DNA of 64,000 bases from contig JALEFY010000028.1 in the NCBI GenBank assembly GCA_022760435.1, positions 1 through 64,000 on the forward strand, written 5' to 3'. The notes under the pieces are model-generated. The model saw only the letters and a list, made by a program, of their open reading frames with translations, did no database searches and was not told the origin of the DNA. Within the stretch, counting starts at the first letter, position 1; the number at the start of each line of letters is the position of its first letter. Of the stretch, positions 53,738 to 63,400 are shown piece after piece. The translations under genes and the position numbers were made by a program. The stretch is from Neomegalonema sp. (GTDB lineage: Bacteria > Pseudomonadota > Alphaproteobacteria > Rhodobacterales > Rhodobacteraceae).

Positions 53738-55351
53738 ATGCGCGGTATTTCCTCAAGTTGGCGGCAGTTTGCCGGCAGGCTGGTCGACAGTTTTTTCTAT
53801 CCGCCCCGCGCGGAGCCAGACAGGGACTTGGACACGCTGCACGTGACGGTCAAATCAAAGCAGAAACTGAACGCGCCGGTGCTCGCGCAGAGCGCGGCGC
53901 TACCGGTCAGCAAGGCGTGGGTCACGCTTCCTTTTGCCGGTGAGCAGGGCGAGGCGACGGCGAGCGCTTGCGTTGCGTTGTTCAGCGCAGCGCAAAAGAG
54001 CGAAGAGCTTCGCGGATCCGGGCGGCAGATCAAGCGGCGTCAACAGGACAAGCGGCGCGCACGGGTCCAACCGGTCAATCGCGCTAAAGCACAACCAAAG
54101 CATCCCGCTCCGGCTCAAGAGGCGCGTGCAGCGCAAGCGCGGCTCGACGCTGCGCTTGGAAGCTCTCTTGCTATCTCTCCTGCAAATTCTGGTTCCAAGG
54201 AAGGTTCCAAAGGGGGGGGCAAGGGGAGTGTCAAGGGGAGTGTCAAGCCGGATGACTCGCCCAGCACCCAACGGATCGAGAAGCAATCCGCTGCGCAGCA
54301 GCAGTCAGCGGCGAAACCCGTCGCAACTGACGCGCCCGCCGCTCAACCGAGCACAGCCAAAGCGTCCCCGGCCCGCAAACCCCGCCGCAGCGCGCTTAGG
54401 GCTGTACCGGTGCGCCCAAAGCTCGAGCATCGGATCTTGCAGGTCGATGGCTGCCAGATCCATGCGGTCGAGCGCGCACCATTGCCCGGGCATCGCGCAC
54501 GCGGTGCCAAGGCTGAGCGTGATAGCGAGCGCGCCGTCATTCTGATCCATGGCGCGGGGGTCGATCATCGCGACTGGACCTTCGGCTTCATGAACGAGCT
54601 CACCCCTGCCTGGCGGGTTCTGGCCTTTGATCGCCCGGGTTTTGGCCATTCCGAGCGCACCGCTCTGGATGGAGCGCTGCCGATGTCCCAGGCGCGGATT
54701 CTGCGCCGCGCGGCTCTCGATCTGGGCGTGACTGAAGCGGTGGTCGTCGGCCATAGCTGGGGCGGCGCGGTCGCGGCCGCCTGGGCTCTGGAGGGTAAGG
54801 ATCAGGTGCTGGGGGCGGTGAGCCTCGCCGGGGCGGTGATGCCCTGGAGCCTCGCTTCCTCGATCGAGCATGGCCGACGCATCCGTCACGCCACGCAGCT
54901 CGCCATGTCGCCGGGCGGCATGGAGCAGGCGGCGATGGAGGGGATGGCCGAGTCCTTTGCCCCGCAAGTGATCCCCAAAGGCTATGCCGATCACATGCGC
55001 ACGCATCTGTCGATGTATTCGGGCGCTGCCATGGCGACGGCGGCGGATGTTGCCACTGTCAACGGTGCGCTGGGGATCCAGAGCCAACGCTATTACGCGC
55101 TCGATTGTCCGTTTGAGCTCGTCTATGGCGATGAAGATCGGATCTTGTCGGTCGCAGAGCAGGGCGGGGCTGCGCAATCGCGCATCTCGCAAACCCGGCT
55201 CACGGTGCTCAAGGGCGCCGGGCACATGATCCACCACACGCATACGAAAGCGTGCCATACAGCGATCGCGCGGCTTTGCGAGCAGGCCGATCGGCAAGCG
55301 ATGGTGCCCGGAGCGCGCTCTCGCAGCGCCGCACGCGGAGCCGTCGCTTGA
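53738..55351 (+). CDS. Alpha/beta hydrolase with long disordered extension, second paralogue
   Basis: Of the 537 residues, ~1-225 are a basic, Ala/Lys/Ser-rich disordered region with short repeats (GSKEGSKGGGKGSVKGSVK in sense). Residues ~230-515 are an alpha/beta hydrolase related to its two neighbours: HGAGVDHRDW, VVGHSWGGAV, YGDEDRIL and GAGHMIHH. GGAGAG precedes the ATG. Unlike its neighbours it shows no lipobox or Tat motif, so it may be cytoplasmic or membrane-associated through the basic region. Two pairs of 12-bp tandem repeats (54191-54241) built part of the extension. Confidence 0.82.
   Translation: MRGISSSWRQFAGRLVDSFFYPPRAEPDRDLDTLHVTVKSKQKLNAPVLAQSAALPVSKAWVTLPFAGEQGEATASACVALFSAAQKSEELRGSGRQIKRRQQDKRRARVQPVNRAKAQPKHPAPAQEARAAQARLDAALGSSLAISPANSGSKEGSKGGGKGSVKGSVKPDDSPSTQRIEKQSAAQQQSAAKPVATDAPAAQPSTAKASPARKPRRSALRAVPVRPKLEHRILQVDGCQIHAVERAPLPGHRARGAKAERDSERAVILIHGAGVDHRDWTFGFMNELTPAWRVLAFDRPGFGHSERTALDGALPMSQARILRRAALDLGVTEAVVVGHSWGGAVAAAWALEGKDQVLGAVSLAGAVMPWSLASSIEHGRRIRHATQLAMSPGGMEQAAMEGMAESFAPQVIPKGYADHMRTHLSMYSGAAMATAADVATVNGALGIQSQRYYALDCPFELVYGDEDRILSVAEQGGAAQSRISQTRLTVLKGAGHMIHHTHTKACHTAIARLCEQADRQAMVPGARSRSAARGAVA
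54191..54247. repeat. Two 12-bp tandem duplications inside the second hydrolase gene
   Basis: GGTTCCAAGGAA / GGTTCCAAAGGG at 54191-54214, and GGCAAGGGGAGT / GTCAAGGGGAGT / GTCAAG at 54218-54247. Both keep the frame and encode Gly/Ser/Lys repeats. Confidence 0.85.
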
Positions 55352-55452
55352 AACAGCGGCGCGACGAAGTAATGACCATCCGGCTGACGTCGTTTGGGTT
55401 GATTTGATAGCGCGGCGCACGGTATCGACACACCAAAAGCGAAGAGGGCACG

Positions 55453-56481
55453 ATGGCAAAGCCTCAGGGCATGAGCACCGTTTGCGCCGCCTCACGCGAG
55501 GCCAGAGGTGGGTCCGGATCTGGGGTCCATCTGGACCGGCGACAGTTGATCCAGGGTGGTTTGGGCGCTGGCTGTGCCGCGATGCTCCCCGGCTGTGTCG
55601 GCGCTCAGGAAGCGGCTGGCGCCAAGGCGGCCTCCGATCAGGAGGGGCGCTTCATCACCGTCGATGGGGTGCGTCTGCACGCGATCGATATCGGGGCGGC
55701 GGCGGATCCGCGTGACCCGGTCCTGATCCTGATCCATGGTGCCGGCGTCAATCTGCGCGACTGGACCTATCAGCTCACGCCGCGGCTCGAAAAGCACGCG
55801 CGGATCATGGCCTTCGATCGGCCCGGTTTCGGCTTATCAGAGCGTCCCGAGAAGGATGCAGCCTCTCCGATCGTTCAAGCCAATCTGATCTGGCGCGCTG
55901 CGGTTGAAATGGGCATGAAACGTGCGATCGTCGTCGGCCACAGCTTCGGCGGCGCGGTCGCGATGGCGATGGCGCTGGAGCATCCGAAGACCACCGCCGG
56001 GCTTGTCGTGATCTCCGGCGCGACCATGTCCTGGGAGTTTGACGAGACCCTCGATTATCTGGGCGGCGGGATCAATACGGCGGCGAAAATGCTGTTCTCG
56101 GACAAGAAAAGCTCCCAGATCGCCCTGGAGAAGATCTTTGAACCTCAAGCGCCGGACCTCGCTTACGCTCAGCATGTTGGGTTGACCAAAAAGGGCGGCC
56201 TCAACATGTGGGATACGGCCTCGGATCTGAACGCACTCAATGCCTATCTTGATGATATGGATGCGCGTTATGGCGAGGTCACGCAGCCCCTGACCCTGAT
56301 CCATGGCACAAGGGACAAGATTGTCCCCTTCGATGTGCATGCCGCGAGGTTGCATCGCCAGCTCAAGCAGTCGGAATTGATCACGCTGGAGGGGGTTGGG
56401 CATATGGCGCATCAGGCGCGGCCCGCCTATGTCGTCAAGGCGATTCTCGACATGCTGGCGGCGGATCGCGCCGCGCGCTGA
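55453..56481 (+). CDS. Alpha/beta hydrolase lipoprotein, third paralogue
   Basis: At 342 residues, its N-terminal region has a twin-arginine-like LDRRQLIQGG and a lipobox MLPGC (about residue 42), so export as a lipoprotein is likely. The hydrolase domain repeats the pattern of the two genes before it: HGAGVNLRDW, FDRPGFGLSERP, VVGHSFGGAV, HGTRDKIVPF and GVGHMAHQ. The long N-terminus before the signal suggests the true start may be GTG/ATG further in, for example at MSTVCAA. It is followed by the PemK-like gene after 15 bases. Confidence 0.83.
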   Translation: MAKPQGMSTVCAASREARGGSGSGVHLDRRQLIQGGLGAGCAAMLPGCVGAQEAAGAKAASDQEGRFITVDGVRLHAIDIGAAADPRDPVLILIHGAGVNLRDWTYQLTPRLEKHARIMAFDRPGFGLSERPEKDAASPIVQANLIWRAAVEMGMKRAIVVGHSFGGAVAMAMALEHPKTTAGLVVISGATMSWEFDETLDYLGGGINTAAKMLFSDKKSSQIALEKIFEPQAPDLAYAQHVGLTKKGGLNMWDTASDLNALNAYLDDMDARYGEVTQPLTLIHGTRDKIVPFDVHAARLHRQLKQSELITLEGVGHMAHQARPAYVVKAILDMLAADRAAR

Positions 56482-56496
56482 AGGGGCGCTGCCCAT

Positions 56497-56928
56497 ATGA
56501 GCGATGAGCTTGCACTGAACCATCTCGCCGAGGGGGCCGTGATCCGCGCGGTGTTCCCGCGGATGATGGGAAAATCGCGCCCCGGCGTGGTGATGCTGGT
56601 GCCAAGGTCGGGCAAGGGCGGGGCCCTTTGTGTGGTTGCGGTGCCAATGACGCGGGTGCGGACCAATCAGCCCGGGCGCATCGCGATGAGCCCTGAACGA
56701 GATCCCCTCGCCGGGCTGCGTTGTGGATGCTGGGTGATGTTGGCTGGTGCCAGCGTGCTGCCAGTCTCATCGATAGATGCGGTGACCGGGCGGCTGGCAC
56801 CCGATCGTTTTGCGGATATGGAGCAGGAGTTTGAGGCTTGGTTTGGCGCCAATTGGCAGCGCACCCAGCCCTCGCTCGCGATCAAGCCGGCAAAGGCGCG
56901 CCTGCTCCATCCCAAGCGGCGGCGCTGA
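56497..56928 (+). CDS. PemK/MazF-like protein, orphan
   Basis: The small basic protein of 143 residues has a pattern similar to MazF/PemK endoribonuclease toxins: EGAVIRAVFPRMMGKSRPGVVMLVPR (strand, loop, R-P-G-V-V), VVAVPMTRVRTNQPGRIAMSP and VLPVSSIDAVTGRLAPDRFADMEQEF. The match is by eye and distant. No antitoxin frame precedes it; the upstream gene is a hydrolase. If it is a MazF fold, it may have been taken over for another role. It lies 15 bases after the third hydrolase gene. Confidence 0.5.
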   Translation: MSDELALNHLAEGAVIRAVFPRMMGKSRPGVVMLVPRSGKGGALCVVAVPMTRVRTNQPGRIAMSPERDPLAGLRCGCWVMLAGASVLPVSSIDAVTGRLAPDRFADMEQEFEAWFGANWQRTQPSLAIKPAKARLLHPKRRR

Positions 56929-56950
56929 GCGCTCCGCCCCGCTGCGCCGC

Positions 56951-57736
56951 TCACTCGGTGCGGACCCATGCGCGGGGTGGGCCAATCCAGTAGCTTGAGG
57001 AGATCACCCGCATCCGGTTCAGCCGCTCGGCGCCGATGGTGCGAATGGCGAGGGTCGACCAAACCTCCCCACGCTGATCCGAGCGCAGATAGAGCCCCTC
57101 ACCGCGATCAGAGCTGCCGGAGGTCACCCAACGCGCGGGCTGGCGAAGCTGGTAGCTGGGTGTGCCGTCGATCCAACCATGACCGGCGCTCTCATGAAGA
57201 TATTGGGCGGTCTGCATGTCGGATTCTTGCAAGGTGATGAGCAAGCTGCCATCCGAGGATTTCCAGATCCATTCGCCCGCTTCAGGGTCCGTTTGCGAGC
57301 CGAGCAGACGCGTCGGCACCAGCAGGCTGACGCCGAAAGCCTCGATCCGGCGGTCGCGAAAGTCATAGCGCGCCGACGCCATCTGGTTCAGGTCGATAAG
57401 GCGCGTATAGGCACTGGCGAGCGATGTCAGGTTTTGCCGATCACGAAAGGCAAGAAAGGCTTGCTGGCTGCGCTGCCCCCAGCGCCCGTCGAGCAGCCCG
57501 AGGTAATCGCCCTCCAGCGCCAAAGTCGCTTGCAGATCCCGCCGCTCGGCGCGCGAGAGCAGGTCGAAGGCTGCCTACTCGCCGGGCTTGATGCTGGCGG
57601 GGTCGTTAGCAGAGTGCCGCGATTGAGCGTGGGCCTGATGCGGAAAAGCTCCGAGCACAGCAATACTCAGAGCGAGCAATGCGCACAAAATACCGCCTCT
57701 CAAGCCCTTGCCCAGTACGTGCGCCATCACTTCCAT
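56951..57736 (-). pseudogene. Secreted peptidoglycan-binding-like protein gene, broken by one amber codon
   Basis: Reading leftward from 57736, a signal peptide (GGILCALLALSIAVLGAFPHQAHAQS) is followed by SIKPGE and then TAG at 57575-57577. The same frame then continues AAFDLLSRAERRDLQATLALEGDYLGLLDGRWGQRSQQAFLAFRDRQN in sense, like a peptidoglycan-binding repeat, and 200 residues in all to a stop at 56951. One base change (for example from CAG, TGG or TAC) would restore a single 261-codon gene. The start is uncertain (57736 or 57757). Alternatives are readthrough or a sequencing error. Confidence 0.7.
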
Positions 57737-57754
57737 CGCCGATCGGCTCTTCAG

Positions 57755-57784
57755 CATCGTCAAACGGGTCATCGTCAAACGGGT
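57755..57784. repeat. 15-bp tandem duplication at the start of the broken gene
   Basis: CATCGTCAAACGGGT occurs twice head to tail (57755-57769, 57770-57784, to within a base). On the minus strand it repeats a Met-Thr-Arg-Leu start-like segment. Confidence 0.8.
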
Positions 57785-57942
57785 CCTTCGCCTGCATCCA
57801 TCGGTAAGCAGGTGGGGCCGATCGGCGGGCCAGAAAGTGATCGAGTGCACATGTCTCGCCTGATCTCCGGGTTCTCCTGATCTCTGGGCTCTCATCATCT
57901 CTGTGCACGCAACATCGCTGGCCCGCTCAAGCGATACGACAG

Positions 57943-58572
57943 CTAGGCGGGCATCACCGAGGCTGGCGCGGGGTCGGCATAGAGCCCAAGCCCCTCAAGG
58001 GTCAGGCGGGCCGACTGCCACAGCGCTTCCTCATCGCGAACCAGCTTCGATTGCAGGCTGAGCCCGAAAACGAGCGTTTGCAGCGCCCGCGCCAGTTCGC
58101 GCAGCCGGTCCGGATCCTCTCCACGATCGATCTCGCCTCTTTGCGCGGCCAGAGTGAGCACGCGCTCAAGGCGCGCCACCATCTGGGCCATGTATTGCTC
58201 GACAACCGGGCCGAGATCCTCGTTCACCCCGACCAGCTCCGCCGTACAATTCGTACCCAGACACCCGCGTGCGAGCGGATCATTGGCCAAAGAGCCGCAG
58301 ATCTGTTTGAACGACGCCGTCACGATCGGCAGGACCGGGGTATCGGGCCCCAACTGCTCGAGCTGACGCATCGGAGAGCGCGCGCAGTACCGCTCGAAAG
58401 CCTCGCCGAACAACGCCTCGCGATTGCCGAAAGCGTTGTAGAAGGAGGATCGGGTAATGCCGAGCATTTCAGACATGGCCTTTACCGAGCAGGCTTCATA
58501 GCCGTCGCGCCACATCGTTTGCATCACTTTTTCAACTGCCTCTTCGCGACAGAATTTTGCTGGCCGTGCCAT
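57943..58572 (-). CDS. TetR/AcrR-family regulator
   Basis: The protein of 209 residues has an N-terminal TetR DNA-binding domain (FCREEAVEKVMQTMWRDGYEACSVKAMSEMLGITRSSFYNAFGNREALF) and a helical ligand domain with CLGTNCTAELVG, a pattern of the TetR group with the C-terminal TetR_C_16-like fold. The ATG at 58572 has GGAAAG upstream; the longer frame is not used. It is divergent from the DUF1330 gene with 185 bases between, which hold a clear palindrome, so it probably represses itself and that gene. Confidence 0.9.
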   Translation of the reverse strand: MARPAKFCREEAVEKVMQTMWRDGYEACSVKAMSEMLGITRSSFYNAFGNREALFGEAFERYCARSPMRQLEQLGPDTPVLPIVTASFKQICGSLANDPLARGCLGTNCTAELVGVNEDLGPVVEQYMAQMVARLERVLTLAAQRGEIDRGEDPDRLRELARALQTLVFGLSLQSKLVRDEEALWQSARLTLEGLGLYADPAPASVMPA

Positions 58573-58710
58573 TGTCTTTCCATTCGCTGAGTTTGCTGCC
58601 TCTCCATTATTTAGGAATGCGCGATTGCCCTGTCCATGATCGCGACATTGTGATCGCGAAGAATTGTTCTGCGTTGGACAAAAGCCGCACAAGGTTGTTA
58701 TGTACATGAG

Positions 58711-58730
58711 AGGACAAAAAGATTTGTCCT
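58711..58730. promoter_or_regulatory. Palindromic operator candidate for the TetR regulator
   Basis: AGGACAAAAAGATTTGTCCT has perfect 7-bp arms (AGGACAA / TTGTCCT) around six central bases, typical of TetR-family operators. It lies 27 bases before the DUF1330 start. A half-site GGACAAAA occurs again at about 58675. Confidence 0.75.
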
Positions 58731-58757
58731 GCCATACCGATCAATTTGGAGTGATGC

Positions 58758-59057
58758 ATGTCGGCTTTTTTCATCGCCATCGTGACCGTCAAGGATCCCG
58801 AGAAGTTCAAGGAATATGTCGCCTCTGCGGGCCAGACCATGGCGCCTTTCGAAGGGCGCTTCCTGACCAAGGGGAATGCTGTCGATCAATCTCGCGCAAC
58901 GAGCTTCGACCTTCCGGCTTCGCATGATGCGGCGGGGATATTTGAATTTCCATCGCTCACGGCGCTGAAGGCCTGGTATGCCTCGCCCGATTATCAGGCC
59001 CTGATCCCGCTGCGGACCGAGGCGGGCGACTTTACCTTCACATCCTACGAGACCTGA
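58758..59057 (+). CDS. DUF1330 / small dabb-like protein
   Basis: The protein has 99 residues and the DUF1330 ferredoxin-like fold pattern: FFIAIVTVKDPEKFKEYVASAGQTMAPFEGRFLTKG, IFEFPSLTALKAWYASPDYQALIPLRTEAGDF. Family members are dimeric alpha-beta barrel proteins of unknown chemistry, some related to small monooxygenases. It is divergent from the TetR gene and preceded by the palindrome at 58711, so it is the likely target of that regulator and may handle the compound the regulator senses. Confidence 0.88.
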   Translation: MSAFFIAIVTVKDPEKFKEYVASAGQTMAPFEGRFLTKGNAVDQSRATSFDLPASHDAAGIFEFPSLTALKAWYASPDYQALIPLRTEAGDFTFTSYET

Positions 59058-59157
59058 TCGCACCGCGCGAGAAACAGAGCTTGGCCTCGCCCGCTCAACG
59101 GCTCAGGCAGAACGCCGCGCTTGTCGGGCGGGGGAGGGTTAACTATACCTCCGGGCC

Positions 59158-60417
59158 ATGGCCTTTCGCTTTGTTCATACCGCCGATCTGCATCTGGACT
59201 CGCCGCTGAGATCATTGGCCCTGCGCGATCCGGCGCTCGCCGAGCGGATCGGTGATGCCAGCCGCCAGACACTGGCGCGCATCGTGGCGCTGAGCCTGAA
59301 AGAGCGCGTGGATGCGCTCCTGATCGTCGGGGATCTTTATGATGGTGCCTTGCGCAGCATGAAGACCGCCCGGTTTCTGGAGGCGCAGATGCGGCGCTTG
59401 CAAGAAGCGCAGATCCGGGTGTTTCTCATCCGCGGCAATCACGATGCACGCTCGCTGCTGACGCAATCTGTGCTCTGGCCGGACAATGTCACCGTTTTTC
59501 CCAGCGAAGGCAGCTCGGTGATTCTCAAAGATCCGGCTGTCGCGGTGCATGGCGTGAGCTTCGAGCGCGAACATGCGCCCGAAAGCCTGTTGCCGCGCTA
59601 TCCGGCCCCTGTGCCCGGGGCTTTCAATATCGGTTTGCTGCACACATCGCTCAGCGGGTCGCGCGAGCATGATGACTACGCCCCGTGCAGCGTGGGCGAT
59701 CTGTTGGCGCAGGGCTATGACTACTGGGCTCTTGGGCATATCCATGCGCGCCAGGTGCATCATGAGCAGCCCTATGTCGTGATGAGCGGGATGCCGCAAG
59801 GGCGCGATATCGGCGAGGCGGGAGCGAAATCGGTGACCCTGGTCACGGTCGATGAGGGGCGTTGCACGCTCGAGGAGCGCTTTGTCAGCATTGCCGAGTT
59901 CCAGCAAGCCGCGCCTGATCTGGGCGGGGTTGAGGGATGGGCCGATCTGGAAGCGGTCTTGCGGGCGCAGATGCAAAAGGTGCTCGCCGCCAGCCGGTCC
60001 GAGCATACCGTGCTGCGCCTGCGGCTTGAGGGGGGCAGCCCCTTTGCCTGGTCGCTGCGCCGGGACCGCGACGAGGTCGCTTCGCGCGCGCGAGCAATTG
60101 CCGAGGAACTGGGCGCTCTGGCGGTCGAAAAGATCGAGATCGACGCCGTCTTGCCAAAGCAAGCTGCGCCCGGCAGTACTGCTGCCGATGAACTGGGCCA
60201 ATTGATGCGCGAGGAAGTGCTCACCGATCCCGGCTTCCTGAAGGATGCCGCGAAAAGGCTCGATGATCGCATCCGCAAACTACCCGCCGTGCTGCGCGAT
60301 CGCTTTGGTGGCGATGAGCAGGCCCGCGCGGCGTGCCTTGAAGCGCTGCTGGCGCAAGGGGCGAATGAGCTCGAAGCGCGGCTGCGCGGCGGCGATGAGA
60401 CGGGGGATGCCGGCTGA
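59158..60417 (+). CDS. DNA repair metallophosphoesterase, YhaO/SbcD-like
   Basis: The protein of 419 residues has the calcineurin-like phosphoesterase motifs in order: FVHTADLHLDSP, LIVGDLYDGA, LIRGNHDA, YWALGHIHARQ. These coordinate two metals for nuclease activity. The C-terminal ~150 residues are the capping and partner-binding part. It resembles YhaO and Mre11/SbcD. It shares one base with the next gene (TGATG), which encodes the matching ATPase; together they should form an SbcCD-like complex that trims DNA ends. Confidence 0.92.
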   Translation: MAFRFVHTADLHLDSPLRSLALRDPALAERIGDASRQTLARIVALSLKERVDALLIVGDLYDGALRSMKTARFLEAQMRRLQEAQIRVFLIRGNHDARSLLTQSVLWPDNVTVFPSEGSSVILKDPAVAVHGVSFEREHAPESLLPRYPAPVPGAFNIGLLHTSLSGSREHDDYAPCSVGDLLAQGYDYWALGHIHARQVHHEQPYVVMSGMPQGRDIGEAGAKSVTLVTVDEGRCTLEERFVSIAEFQQAAPDLGGVEGWADLEAVLRAQMQKVLAASRSEHTVLRLRLEGGSPFAWSLRRDRDEVASRARAIAEELGALAVEKIEIDAVLPKQAAPGSTAADELGQLMREEVLTDPGFLKDAAKRLDDRIRKLPAVLRDRFGGDEQARAACLEALLAQGANELEARLRGGDETGDAG

Positions 60418-63400
60418 TGCGCTTGCGCCGCTTTTGCCTCACCCGATACGGGCATTTCACGGACCGATGCCTCGATTTTGGCGAGGGGTCTACGGGCGCG
60501 CCGGGGGCAATGGCGCAACCGGATCTGCATGTCATCTATGGGGACAATGAGAGCGGCAAGTCCACCGTCTTGCACGGGCTTCTGGATCTGTTATTTGGGA
60601 TCGAGACGCGCAGCGCCTATAATTTCCTGCATGAATACAAGCAGATGCAGCTCGATGCGGATTTGCAGATCGCGGGCGGGACGGGGCTTGCCATCAGCCG
60701 GGTCAAGGCGCGCAGCAACACGCTTCTCGATGCGAGCGGGGCGGCGCTTGGCGAGGGAGCGCTGGAAGCGCTGCTCCACGGTCTGGATCGGCGCGACTAT
60801 CAGGCGATGTTTTCGCTCAATGATGAGCGTCTGGCTCAGGGCGGTGAAGATATCCTGGCCAGTCGCGGCGAGCTTGGACCGGCGCTATTCTCGGCCAGTT
60901 CCGGATTGGGAGAAATGGCCCAGCGGTTGCGCTCGGCCAGCGATCAATCGCAAGAATTCTGGGGGCGCAAGCAAAACACGGCGCTCGCAACGCTTGGGCA
61001 GCTCAGCGATCAGCTCAAGGCGCTCGATGAGAAGATCAAGCTGGCCGATATTGGTGAGCCGGAATACCGGGCGGCGCGAGAGGCGCGCGATGATGCGATC
61101 CGCGAGGTTGATGCCGCCCGACAAAAGGCGGCGCAGCTCGCCGCGCAGGACCATGAGATCGGCACCCTTATCCTTGTGGCGCCGCGACTGGCGCGGCTCG
61201 ATCAGGGGCGCGCCGATCTCGGGGAGAGACGCGATCTGCCGATGATCCCCGAGGAGTGGCCGCTCGAGGCGCAAAAGCTGTGGGCAGAGCATCAGGAGGC
61301 GCAAGCGGCGCTGCAAAATGCGCATCAGCAAATCGAGCGGTTGGAGGGGGAGCGGGCGGCGTTGGCGCTCGATCCGCAGATAGAGGCGCTGGGCGCGCCG
61401 CTGGATCGGTTGATCGAGGGCGGCGCGCGTGGGCGCTTTCTGGCAGCGCGTGAGGATCGCCCGGAATGTGAGCGCGAGCGCGACGCGGCTCTCACCCGGA
61501 TCAACGCGCTATGCGCGCGCATCGGTGCCGATCCTGCGAATGCCGCGGGGGCCCGGCTCTCGCAGGCCAATCTCGCGCGGATCGAGGGGCTGCTGGCGAA
61601 GATCACCACCAACGAGACCCAACGCGCGCAAGCCGAGCAGGAAGCCCGCCGCGCTCAGGAGGGGCTTGAGAACGCCCGCGCTGCGCTCGAACGCTGCGGG
61701 ACGATCGCGCCGCCCGGTGCCCTTGTGGTGCTGTTGCGGCAAGTGCAGGCCGAGGCGCCCGATCAGAAATTGGCGCAGGCCGAAAAGGAACGCGCTGGCG
61801 TGGAAGCGGCGCTGGATCGGCAGCTCGCGCGGCTCGCTCCCTGGGCCGGTGATGAGGCGGATCTTGGCGCGCGGCCGCCCTTCTCGGCCGGGCAGGTGCG
61901 CGGCTGGTTGGAGCAGCACACGGATCTTGAGCAGCGCATGCGCGACAACCGTCAGGATCTGGCGCGCGCGCAGGCCGAACAGAGCGCCTTGCGCGCGAAG
62001 ATTGATCGTCTGGCGGGGCGCGAGGGTTTGATCTCGGATCGTCAGGCGCAACAGAGCCGTTCGGATCGCGATGCCGCCTGGGCGCATCACCGCGACAGGC
62101 TCGATGCGACGAGCGCCGATGCCTTTGCGCAAGCGATGGCGCAGGATGATCACTTGCGCGAACAGCGTCTCTGGCAGACCGATCAGCTCGTGCATCTGCG
62201 CAAGCTGGAGGAGGACGAAGCGGCGACGATCGAGCGGGCGCGAGCGTGCGCGGCGGCGCTCGAAAAACTCGAGCAGGAAGCGGGCAGGTTGCGCGCCGAG
62301 ATCGCCCCAAGATTGCGCGAGAGCCTGTTGCCGGCCGATTTTGCGCTGAGTGATCTGCCAGATTGGCTCGAAACCTATGCGCAAGCGGCAGAGCTGGCGG
62401 CGCAGTGCCAGCAGATGCGCCGCGAGTGCGATAGCGCCCGAGCCAGCCTCGCGCAGATCAGCGACGCACTGGCTCGCGAGATCGAGGCTCCGGATATGCC
62501 AGCCTTCCCGCTGCTGATCGCGCAGGCGCAAGCACGGGTTGATGCCTTGCAAAAAGCGCAAGCCGAGGCGGAAAAAGCTCAAATGACGCTGCAAGGCGCC
62601 GAAGAACAGGCGCGGCGGCGCGAGAGTGAGCTGGCGCGGCTGTCCGAGCAAGCGGCGGCGCTGGTGGGGGAGTGGGAGGCCGCGCTGAGTGGCCTTTGGG
62701 TCGCGGGGCATCGTCCCGAGATGCTCGCGGCGATTATTGCGCCCTTGCGCGATCTGGGCCCCTTGCTCGATGAGGCAACGCGGCTTGAGCAGCGCATCGG
62801 CGCGATGGCGCTGGCCGAGCAGGAATTCAGCGATCAAGTCGCGCAATTCGCCGCCAAGCTCGGTGCGGATGATGCGATGGGCGATCCGGTCCAATGCCTC
62901 GACGCGATGAGCCATCGCCTGCGCGAGGCTCAGCGCCTTCGCGTGATCGAGAGCCAGCTCGACGCGGCTCTGGCGGCGGCAAGAGAGCAGGTCACGCAGA
63001 GCGAGGCCCAATGCGCCCGCGCCGAACGCATCGTTACCGAGATGGCGCAAGTTCTGGGCACGGATGCGGGGATCACCGAGCCGCAGCATCTGCTCACCGC
63101 GCTTCAGGAGATCGCCGAGCTGCGTCGGCAGCATGACGCTCTGGACACGCTGGAAGCGGAGCTGCTCGAACTGCTCGGCCCGACGCCGCTCGAACAGGCG
63201 CGCGCCATGCTCGGGGAGGCCGAACAGGCCGGTCTGTCGCTCGTGGTGCAGCGCGAGGCGGTGCAATCCGACCGGGCATCCGCGCAGGATGCGCTCGAGC
63301 AATGCCTGTCGGATCTGAGCCTGGCGGAGCAGGGCCTCAAGGCCATTGGCGCCGATGCCGATGTCGCGCATCTGCAAAGCGCGCGCGAGGCGCTGCTTCT

